This document shows, piece by piece, positions 47,024 to 57,317 of a DNA stretch of 64,000 nucleotides (position 1 is the stretch's first letter; each line of letters starts with the position of its first letter). Origin of the DNA: Pleodorina starrii (Eukaryota > Chlorophyta > Chlorophyceae > Chlamydomonadales > Volvocaceae); NCBI GenBank assembly GCA_030267565.1, contig BRXU01000021.1, positions 483,501 to 547,500 of the forward strand. The letters run 5' to 3'. A program made the position numbers and the translations under genes. The notes under the pieces were generated by a model. The model saw only the letters and a program-made list of their open reading frames with translations, searched no databases and had not been told where the DNA came from.

Positions 47024-47410
47024 GGCTTGCTTGTGATGTTTGTTGAAAGTAAGGGAACGGGGGGTGGTTTAGCACCTTTATTTGCTTGATAACCTTTTCT
47101 GACTCGCTCGCAAATTATTCTGTGTGTGGAAGGTTGATGGATGAAGGTCGCAGAGGATCTGTTGATTGTATGATGAGTGATTTGTCCGCATCGGGAGATG
47201 CCTTTTATTGTGTCTGAAGAACGGCGGTTTATTTGCCGTATATGGAAGGCGGTGGAAGCGATTCTGACTGATGTCCGCGTCACCGCCTAAACCGCAAAAA
47301 CCGCTTATTAGTCTGGCACGCGGAATGAAGCAGTACCATGCAGAGAGACGACGCGTACGTGCATGTTATTATAGCTGATGAGCGCATGCCTACCGCAATA
47401 GCTGCGCATT

Positions 47411-48056
47411 ATGAGGAAGGCTGCTGTCTTTGCATTCGGCTTTGCGTTAGCTTTGAGCAACCCCCTGCTGGCCTCTGATAAGAAGCCGCCTTTCAGTCGC
47501 GTGCCGTCGCAACCTCTCCCAGTGAACACGCAGGGGACAAGCATCGCGTGCAATTCAGGTTGCGGGCACGCATGCGTGCTTAGAGTTGTATGTTTCGTTT
47601 TTAGGTTACCTCGGCCATGCGGTGCATCACACGCTTAAACGCAACGGCGAGAGGCAGAAGACGCATTATTAATGTATGGAGGGCGGTGCGTGGTGTGGCG
47701 CGGCCGCAGCCGCGGCCCCTCAGCTGCAGTTTACCCCGTGCCCCAGCGGTCGGCAACGCTTCCACTTCCACAGCACTGATGGGAGAACCATCGATTTCAG
47801 AGGTCGTCCGAAATGTCGTGATTGCCGCCCGAAGCCGAAGGTCCTGCTGCTGGGCATGGCGCGCTACCTGAAACCCTGGAACCTTCCGCCAGCACCCACG
47901 CACAATCAACCGCCAAATCACGGACAGAAATCCCCACAGGTAAACCTATATGCGGATCCGTCGACAACGTTGCCCTTCATCATTCACTGCGGTCCGACCG
48001 CAAAAGCAAAGTCTGTTGTTGGCAGCCGAGGCGGGCGCGGGGCGCCCGCCATGTGA
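47411..48056 (+). CDS. Candidate secreted protein (exon structure unresolved)
   Basis: The frame at 47411 begins MRKAAVFAFGFALALSNPLL followed by ASDKK, a good signal peptide with an A-x-S-type cleavage region. A second frame at 47676-48056 continues with protein-like sequence: CPSGRQRFHFHSTDGRTIDF, then CRDCRPKPKVLLLGMARYLK. I could not join the two with phase-consistent splice sites, so they may be separate or part of a longer gene. It is divergent from the small gene at 46107-47023, with about 390 bp between starts. No domain is recognised. Confidence 0.3.
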
Positions 48057-48881
48057 CACAGCATAGTTCAAAACCAACGCATCCTGTGTCAAGACAACGC
48101 ACAAACGCCCATAATTAGGGAAATCGAATCAAAGAACCCATCCAAAGATGTTGAATCTTGGACGCTTCGGGAAAACGTATCGCGGCGGCTTTGCTCTGCC
48201 GTCTATTTCGTTGGATCGATTGAGCCCTGCCTTCCTCCTGAGACGCCCTATCCAGCCGATAAATACGCGCTGCGTTTTAATCGATCAATCCTCGATGAAA
48301 GGGCGGAGGGGGCATTCGTTCATCACGGGGGGGTGCGTGGGGGGTCGGTCGGGCGTGTTCGTTCATCGCGTGGGTGCTGCCTGTGCGCGTACCGCCGTAT
48401 GCAAATAAAGAGCCAAACAACAACACAACTTCGCAACAACCCTCTGGTCGCACTCATGCCGCGATTAATCGCGTTACGGCGCTAGCTGCCGCTTTGTCGC
48501 TGCATCCACGCCCTCGTTTCCTTGTCCACTGCCGGCTGCGGCCTGCTTCGCGGCGCAACTCTCCCTCCTGGTCCACCTCACACCCGCATCCACCTCCATC
48601 GCCTAGTACGGTAACCCTGCCTTTGACCTGCGCTAGTTGCGTCAGTTGCGTTAGTGTGCAACATGCGGTTCATCCTTCCGCACAATCAAGCAATCACCCG
48701 GAGCGAGCACAATCACATGACCGGCAATGCGCGCGGCAAAGCCCACAAGCAACGCAACGCAACGCAGCTCCGTCCGCCTCCCGCCGTTCGCCTCCGACGG
48801 CACGCACGGCTACTTATCTTCCTCCGCGCCAGCAGCAGGCAGCACCCGTCGACATACAAGCAACGTTTCAGAGCGCCCTGC

Positions 48882-51800
48882 TCATCGCCCGGCGGCTGTT
48901 GAGTCTGCGCCGCCTTGCCCGCCGTTGCTCTCGTCAAACGCCGCCACAGGCGGCGCCGCCGGCGGCGGCGGCACCGCCGGTGCGACGCCGCCGCCGCGGC
49001 CCGGCCGCACGGGTGTACCGCGACCTCCGCCGCCGCCGCGGCCGCTGCGTCCGTTGGGGGTGCACGACATCCACGCGGCGCCGTCGTACACGACCGACGG
49101 CGTGGCGGACGAGCAGTTTGCCGTACCGCCCGCCACCATGCAATAGAACAGCGTATCGCCGTTCGACAGCCCGTGCTGCGCGCAGCCCACCAGCGACGTT
49201 ACTGCCGTACCGCTACGGCCGTCTGTACTGCAACTGCATGGATCCGGGTTTCTGGCGACGGGAGCGGGAGTGGGAGCGGGGGCGGGGGCGGGAGCCGGCG
49301 CGGGGTCGGCTGCCGCCGTGTCGGATTTGGGTTTGCATCCGTACGGCTCCAACGCGGCGGCGAGGGGGTCGCCCTGCGCGCGAGGAGATCGGGGGCGAAG
49401 CGGGAGGGATGCAGCAGGCATACGTAGAGGCGGGGTCGTCAAAGAAAGTAGGCGAAGTGAAGCGAAGGAACTTCGCTGCCGATCGACGGAACGACGCGAG
49501 ATGAAGAGATCCACCGTGGCAACAGGGTGGGCGGTACAAGTGGTAGAGACGGTACAGGCGATACGGCACCACTCGTTCGCCGGTTGTCATGTCTTGGTCT
49601 TGGATTACCACGTGGTGAACTTCGGTTGTGATGTTGTGATGTGATGCACACGCCATCAAGGGTCGCAGTCAGCCAGCACGCAGCAGGGTCGCATGTAGAG
49701 CTCGTTGCATGTAATGGCGAGCGCCAAGTAAGATAGTAAGACAGCAAACAACAAGACAGCAAGACAGAAACGTAAAACCGACGCGCGGAAAATACGGCAG
49801 TGTGGCACGTATGTACGACACAGCGACGCCATTCTTGATCCAAACACCGACCTTGTTGACTGTCTGCGCCGCCGCCCTCAGGTCATCTCCCGATGGAGTT
49901 GTCGTACATTTGTACTGCGATTCAACGGCCGCCCGGATCTGGTCCGGGCTGGGAAAGCTTGCGACGGGCAGCGGCGGCTTCTGGTTGGCCTGTGCGTGCG
50001 ATCCGTCGAGAGCGCCAGGGAGGGAAGGGGGAGGGAGGAGGGGGGTGTTGCACCGCACCGTAGGTGTATCAGGGGTTGCTTCACGGTCGCTAATCCATCC
50101 GGGGCGGCCCAAGACCTTCTGGAAAGACACTGGGATTGCGAAATAGTTTCATTCATACGTAGCTACTCCGCGCCCACCCCGCCAACCCATCCTCACCCTC
50201 ACCCTCACCGTCACCCTCATCACACCACACATGCACGTAGAACCCCCAGCCCCACACCCGTTTCATCCCTCCCCGTCCTCCATAACCAGACTCCAACCAC
50301 CAACCACCAACCTCCAACCAACCGCCGACCACCAACCGCCCACGTACTTTGATCTGCTCGTCGATCCAGTCCCGGTACTTAGCAAGGTCCGTGTACACGC
50401 CCGGCTGGCCCCGCTGCCCGCAGCCCCGGCCCCAGGACACAACCCCCAGCTGCAGGTCGGTTTCGGAGCCGTCGGGGGCCACCGCCTCGGCAGCAGCGGG
50501 GGAGGCGCTGAAGACGGTGGCGGGTGTGCCGCGGGGCAGCAGCAGCGGGCCGCCCGAGTCGCCCTGGCAGGCATCCACACCGCCGGCCGCACGGCCTTCG
50601 GGAGGGAAGGGGGGAAGGAGGGAAATTGGGAAGGAGGGAAGGAGGGACGGGACACGGTAGAGGTCCAGGTTAGGGGGGAGAGGCGGGGGTAATGGAAGGA
50701 GGGGGCGGAAGCCACAACCCCCATCATCACACACCCGGCACGACACGCCACCAGTCGTACACAGCGCCGCCTCAGCCCCAGCCTTTCCCCGCCAACGCCA
50801 CCGGGACGCGCAGCCACTCTGACCTCCCACCCGCTCCAATCAGCACGCACGTACCAGCGCAGATCTGGCTGCTGCCGATGAGTCCTCCGTAGGTGCTGTT
50901 GCAGGCCTTGACGTCCTGAGGGTACACCACCGCCTCCTGCACAAACATACATACACATACACACACATGTGGAGGGATAGGCGCGCTAGAGTGCAGGTTG
51001 ATGGGCGGTTGGGGCACGAACGGAACGAATGAATGCAGGGTGTAGGTACGTGGCCGGGTGCAGCCGCGCATACGGTACATACACACACAGCGGTGAGAGA
51101 AAGCTCGGTCCTCGGCGCCATAAGCGAGCTCAGTTAGTTGGTTTTGAGGCAGCAGTCAATCTATCTGAGATGCGATTGCGGCCGTGAGAGCCGGCGGCCG
51201 ATGATTTTGCAGGGGTGGCAAGGGGTGCACCGTTTGCCTTTCCACAGGCACTCCTCCATCGTCCTCCCGAGTCCTATCACCGTAACACCCGGAAAAAGCC
51301 ATCCATTCCCACCTGCCACGACCCCACCCACCCACCCACCGGCCCAGCCACCCACCCACCTGCAGCGTGTCGTAGTTGCCTCCCCCCTCCTGTTTGGCTC
51401 CGAAACCCACCACCACGAGGGAGGTCTGGGCGTACAGACGCAGGTTGCCTGCTACGAGGTGGAGGTGGACGACGGAGGGAGATGGTTGTGTTGTGCGGCG
51501 CCATCGGATCACATCGGATCACATCGGATCACATCGGATCACATCGGATCACATCGGATCGGCGAAGGGAGCACAGGTCAGGGCGCGCAGGCAGATGCAA
51601 GAATGCGCAGATGCTACGGAACGGTCGCGTCTACACGCGTCTCGCGGTGCCCCCCTGCCTCGCTGCGTGGCTGCCCGACTTGGAATTGCTACTAAAGCTT
51701 TGCTACCGTGGGTCACAAAAATACCCGCATAATACGATGCTGCCGGAAGCCGAGGCCTGTCGTCCACGTCCACGTCGAAGCGACATCCCCATCCCGCTGT

Positions 51801-53696
51801 TTCGGCGAAGCGATAAGCTCGGTGCCCACAAAGGCCCCCCTTTGCCTGCCCCATACAAGACACAATCGCTGCCAGGGCCCAGAACCGCGGCGCCCCACTA
51901 ACTGGCCACATATCTAACCCCACCCGGCGGTCAGTTGCTTGAGTCCACCCAGTTGTGGATAGCGCCAAACCCACCCCTGCTGTGCAGCCGGCCGGTGCGT
52001 GATGTGGATTCCGAGCACCCATAAATCAACTGCCAACTACCCCGACGGCGCTGACCACCGCCACACACATCTGTCGCAAGCAAGTCGCAATCGCGGTAGG
52101 CTCTCCCGAGCAACCCAACGTTCATCCACCTCGCGTCCACCAACATGAATCCCAGCGTGGGATGACACCCTGGTCCAAGTCCTGGACCAGGGCTAGTAGC
52201 CCTGGGCGCTTCGCGCTGGGGCCCCGCCCAACAACGACGGGTAGTCGCCGACCGGCCGACCCACCGACCCACCGGCCCGCCGACCCACCGACCCACCGAC
52301 CCACCGACCCGCCGACCCACCCGGCACCAGCATCATCGTGGGTCTCGAGGAGGGGCTGTCCAAGAAGCAGAGCGCCAGATCGTTCTGACCCCGGGTGAAG
52401 GACCAGCCGGGGTGTACGACACTGGTGACGCACCTGGGAGGGGGCCGGACACGGGGGCGGAGGGACGGGCGGGCGGGCAGGGGGAAGGAGGAACGCACGC
52501 AGTCCGTACATGCGTATAGTGGCCTCTGCGTGCGGATCCACCGGCAGCAGCAGCCGGCTGGCGGGCTGGCTGGCTGGCTGGCGGGCGGGCGGGCAGGCTG
52601 CACCCGCCTCGACCCCCACTGCGCCTCGATCCGCAACAGTTGGCAGGGTAATACCCAGTTCATTCGGGCGGGCTTGACTGATGACGGTTGGCGCGAGGGG
52701 CTGACGTGCGACGAGGGCCTCACCGAGACAGGCCCCCGGCGGGGTAACCCACCCCCGATTGGACTACTCTGCCATTCCTAGGTACGTACATACTTATGGG
52801 GCCGCGCGGAGGTACTACTGGACTACTGCCATACATACGTAGTTCCACATACAGGGGGCTGCTGCGCGGAGGTACGATACACAGGCAGGGCAGCAGCAGC
52901 AGCACTCACTTGCGCACGTCGTGTCCCTGTTGGTCGGACGTCTCAGTGTAGTAGCGGCCGATGTGGACGGTGGGGGTGCGCAGCGAGCCGTCGGAGGCGC
53001 TCTGGAGGCAGTGCGCGGCGGTGAGGACGACGGAGGGGGCCAGCAGGGAGCCGCCGCAGAAGTGACGGCCGTTGAGGTCGCGCAGGGAGGCGATGAAGCG
53101 GTAGCTGTGTGTGTGTGTGGCGGGATGGCGGGCGGGCGGGGGGAAGATCTTGGTCAATCAAGCAAAGCAGCAAAGAACGTGGGATGGTAGGCAGGCAGGC
53201 AGGCAAGGGCGGTGCTAGGTAAGGGAAGGGAGGGCAATAAGGATTAGAGGACTCGCTCTGCGATGGAAGGATGGAAGGATGCGGCGAATGGACCCGGGCG
53301 GGGGGGCGGGCGGGCGGGCGGGCGAGAGCAGGGCGGGCAGTCAAGACAGGGCGGCAAGGCGGACATAGGAGAAGTGGTTGGATCTAGGGGAGGGCGCGAC
53401 GAGGGTGTTGGCGGATGAGCCATGGGGTACCGGACTCTGAAGCGTCCAAAACCTTTGTCAGGCAACAGAGGTAGGTCGTTTGTTTATCGGACACAGTAAC
53501 TGTTACACAGCACACGGCAGTCGTTACCGGTTCTGGTCAGCATCGTTGCCCCCCAGAATCCTGTACGACGATGGATCCAACATCGGATTCACCGCCGCCG
53601 CGGTCCCTGTGGCCTGCTGCCGCTGCGGCGGCGGCGGTACCGTCGGTGTCTGCTGCCCCAACTGCGCGACTGATTCCGGCTTCGACATTAGCAGCA

Positions 53697-53731
<35 letters not shown>

Positions 53732-53887
53732 ACAGCAGCGCTTTGCAGCATCCCCCGCCACTGATACTGATACGGCTGCTGCTGCTGCTGCTGCTGCCCC
53801 GCACCGCCCCCCCCGTCCGAGCCAGCGGCGGCCCTGCGGGCGCAGCGGACAACGGCGTCGGGGGGCGGGAGGCGGCGGTGTGGGTGG

Positions 53888-53920
<33 letters not shown>

Positions 53921-56372
53921 TACCAGCAGCGGCGGCGGCACGTGCCGCAGGAATGTAAAAGTGGCGGCAGGTAAGTACCACCGCGGCGTGCAGCGACCAC
54001 GCGTTCAGTGTGTTGTCTGCAACGCAACAACGCAGTAGCTGCAGTAATGATGCTGGCGGCCGGCGGTCGCTGTGGTTGGTACCGGGTGTGTCCGTCACGG
54101 GTGTAAGGAGGGTGCTGGTGCTGACCTTCTGGGTGGGGTAGAAACGTAGAATGTGCGTGCCCAGAGTAAAGGTCGCGGCGCACGGCAATGCGTGTGCCGC
54201 CTGTCAACCACAGTCAAACACGACGCGCGTGACATGCCAATTGCCTGCTGTTTTTACGTACGTTCTACCGGTAGTGGCATCCATCTAGCGGAGCATCCGC
54301 AGCTTTGGTAACCCTCCCTCCCCTCCGTCCGTCCTTCCCTCTTCGCCTTCCTTCGTTCCCGGCAGTAGCGTTCCATCCGCCCTGCGTTCGCGCGCTGCTC
54401 CGACCGTTCATGTTCCGTTTGGCCGACCCATGGTTCATGCTCGGTCTGGTCGCCGCTTCCTCAATGAAATGAAACATTGAGGAAGCAATGTTTCATTTCA
54501 TTGCTGCGCATCCAGATGCCGCCGGGGAGCACCGAGCAGCGGGGCGGCTGGGCCTGCGAGCACCTGCCTTCGTCGGCATTCCTTACTGGGCCACCCTGCC
54601 GCATGAGCGCTCCCCCTCCGCCACCCTCTCAGCCACATCATTCCACACCGCCCCTCTTTCCGCTCCTGGTAAGCTTCCTTCCTTCTCAACATGCCGATAT
54701 TTCAGTTGCCCTCGTGCTTCCGTTGCTGCCGTTATATACCGTTAACCATCCGCCGCCAGCAGCCCACCCGGATAAGATTCTGGCAAACATGACGGTAGTA
54801 CGACATGAAAACTGCAATCCAGCCCAACTCCCGAGGCATTGCGGACCATTTTACTACCCCCCGATACAATCTAGCGCAATTACAGACCATCACACACACA
54901 CACACACACAGCACAGAGCAGACAACGACAAGCACTCCACCTACCGGTCGGTGTCTGCGTCCTGTCCCCCAAGAACGCGCCACCAGAGGTTGCCGCCCCC
55001 CAGGCCGCTCCCCAGGCCGCCGCCGCCCCCCAGGCCGCCGCCGTTGCCAATTAGACTGCCGCCGCTGCCTCCCAGGCCGCCGCCCATCGCGCCTCCGTTG
55101 AAGATGCCGGCGGTCAGCGGCAGCTGCGGCCCCTGCCACACCAGACCCGCCCGGCCGCCGCCGCCGCCGCCGCCGCCAGCAGTCAACGCGGGGAGCTGCG
55201 TGCCGGCTTGTTGCAGCATCAGCTCAGTTAGTGTCAACGCCTGCTGCTGCTGCTGCAGCTGCTGTTCCGGTTGCGGCAGTCGCTGCTGCTGCTGCTGCTG
55301 CTGCTGCCCGGGCTGCTGTTGCTCTTGCACCATCGACGACAAGAGCTGCAACGCCTCGGCGGCCGTGCCGACCCACGGGACCGTGTTGACGGCGGAGGCG
55401 GTGGCGGCGGAGGTGGAGGGAAAGGCAGCGCCGATGCGGGCGTCTTTGGCGGGGGAGGTCGGCGTCGCCTTGACGCTGTTGTTTGTGGACCGGGTCAGAA
55501 CGCAAAAGTGGGGCGTCAAAGGTACGGGGCGGGGAGCTGGGGCGGCCCAGGGGAAAAGGGATTTTCAAGTAGTGCCGCAGAGCTGTTCGTGCGTGCAAAC
55601 GGTGGGTGTATTGCACTTCGGGCGGAGGGGGGGAGTGGCGGCGATGTTCGTCGTACACGGGAAGAAGCCGGAGTCCAGGGTGTCAAGGGTGTCACGAATC
55701 AACTCCCGACCAAGTCAATCTGTACACACAGTCGAAACACCAACCACCAACTAACCACCAACCACTAACCGCGAACCGCAGACGCTGCCGTCATGCGTGC
55801 ATGTGCCGCTGTCCTTATCCTTGTGCGAGGAAAAAAGTGGCCCCACTCCGCTTTGATTGGAGACGACCGCGGTGTCAACCCGTACCAGATAGAAACCAAG
55901 CGACTCCACCACCACCCCCGCGCACATTGCCGGTTTACCACCACCACCCGACTCCATTCCCATCCCCGTCCCCCCCCCCCACTCCTCTCCCCGTCCTCGT
56001 CCACTCCACTCCACTCAGAACTCACCTATTGTCCGCCATGAGCGGTTTCCGCGGAGGCAGATCTTCAATGGCGATCGGAACCAACTCATCATCCCCCCAC
56101 GCCGCCGCCGCGCCGCGGCTGTCGGCGTCGTCAGAAGCCGCCAGCGGCAGCCTGCCCTGCCGCCCGCCAAGTCGACTGTACGACATGACGTGCCTGTCGT
56201 ACGACCCGCCGGTCACAGCCGCCCGCGCGCCGTCGAGAACGGTAAGGAAGAGCACACCGGTGAGGATCCAGGCTGCCAGGGCGCATGGGCCGGATGGGTT
56301 TGTACGGCGCCAGCTGCCGTACGGCCGGCGGCCGGCGCACGGCCGCGTAGCTAGGCTTGGGGTGGTCACCAT
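48882..56372 (-). CDS. Trypsin-like (S1) serine protease, secreted or signal-anchored, with Cys-rich C-terminal module
   Basis: Exons: 56372-56026, 55475-54945, 53104-52910, 52433-52321, 51448-51360, 50936-50855, 50595-50348, 49989-49852, 49373-48882 (744 aa). An alternative exon, 53833-53528, can replace 55475-54945 in phase (669 aa). A hydrophobic segment at residues 31-46 is a signal peptide or anchor. A Gln-rich prodomain ends in the activation site [10 protein letters not shown] (or [10 protein letters not shown] in the alternative exon). The catalytic triad is complete: His in LTAAHC, Asp in NDLALCFLD and Ser in ACQGDSGGP. Asp six residues before that Ser and the later SWGRGCG indicate trypsin-like specificity for Lys/Arg. 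After the protease domain come a Pro-rich linker and a module with [19 protein letters not shown] and AAWMSC, similar to Cys-rich modules I associate with volvocine secreted proteins. Exons 8-9 are joined by phase only. Confidence 0.88.
51500..51562. repeat. 10-bp tandem repeat CATCGGATCA in protease intron
   Basis: About six exact copies of CATCGGATCA inside the intron between exons 52433-52321 and 51448-51360. Confidence 0.95.
53528..53833 (-). other. Alternative (duplicated) activation-peptide exon of the protease
   Basis: The exon is 306 nt, phase 2 at both ends like exon 55475-54945 (531 nt), so using either one preserves the frame. Both encode a Gln-rich stretch followed by R-(V/I)-L-G-G-x-DAD-x-x-R at the donor. 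Acceptor is CGCCCGCAG and donor is CCGGTAAC. It may be mutually exclusive with the other exon, or a non-used duplicate. Confidence 0.6.
54456..54503. repeat. Two overlapping mutually exclusive hairpins
   Basis: The middle arm is shared. CTTCCTCAATG (54456-54466) pairs with CATTGAGGAAG (54475-54485). Alternatively CAATGAAATGAAACATTG (54462-54479) pairs with the perfect complement at 54486-54503 across a 6-nt loop. The site lies in the protease intron between the two alternative exons, in a locally AT-rich spot. Confidence 0.9.
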
Positions 56373-57317
56373 TCGCCGCCGGTGTGACGAACTGTTGGCG
56401 GGTTGGGAGCCGTAGCCCGCCTGGGTGCGACGGTGTATTACTTGTTACTTGTTTGTGTTCTGGCCAGGGCAGAGGCTACGGAAGGCCGGGGTCGCCGGCA
56501 CAGTCACGTTCGGCAGGCTGCCGTAGATTCTGTAGATATTGAACGAACGGGTATGTGGGGGAGGCACGGGCGAGTGGGCGGTGCCGCCGGAAGAAGGGCT
56601 TTGCTTCTGCAGGGAGAAATGCGGATCGCTGCTTTCTGCTGCTGTTCTTAGGTCCACCTCCTCAGTGGTACCCGCGTCAGATGCTGGGAACGCGCCACCT
56701 GTAAGGAGGATATTGTAACCTAAGAGGTGAGGAGCGCCGAATGCGAAGATGGGCTTTCAATCGGGCTTTGACAGCTCCGCGCGGGGAGACTGATGCTTTT
56801 CACTGTTCGTACGCCGCGTGTCACTCATGATCCGGCCGCCAATAGTTGACAACAATTTCCAGGTTTCTTCGCGTGTCAAGGCTGGAACCTTTCCAGGGCA
56901 AGGATGTACTGGATTCATGTGCGGCGCGACGGGATTGGCTTGGTGGTTGGCTTGGTTGGCGTCAGTTGCACCAACAGGCCGACATCCGCTCGTCAGCTCG
57001 CGAAGACAGGCTGACCCAGATGGACCTTCAGTATGCGTCAGTACTGTCTCTTGATTTCTTTGCTGCACGCTAGCGTCAAAGCCTTCGTTTGACTTGCCAA
57101 CGGAAAGTTACAAAGAAGCTTTGGCAATATTTGTGCGCAAGAGGCAACTGCCTGTGTACATCTTTGATATGGAACATCCATCCTTATGTTACTCAATCCT
57201 TTGGTGCTAGGGTTACATACATCGGCATCGCCAGTTGACACCGCAGTTCTCCAACCTAGGATTCGCAAATGAAATGTTCTCACATTCCAGCTATTCAATG
57301 TAAAAACTCATAACTAT
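56373..57317. promoter_or_regulatory. Shared divergent promoter region of protease and GT90 genes
   Basis: 945 bp separates two divergently transcribed start codons. GC is visibly lower than in flanking exons, especially 56.7-57.3 kb. No TATA box or known element is identified with confidence. A balanced 75-aa frame at 56846-57073 (ISRFLRVSRLEPFQGKDVLD) is present and may be an upstream small gene, an exon, or chance. Confidence 0.4.

Noticed and set aside
53537..53941. Minus-strand frame beginning [18 protein letters not shown] looks like a signal peptide
   Set aside because: It is the shifted frame of CAG/GCA repeats; the protease activation site is in another frame, and the real hydrophobic N-terminus is in exon 56372-56026.
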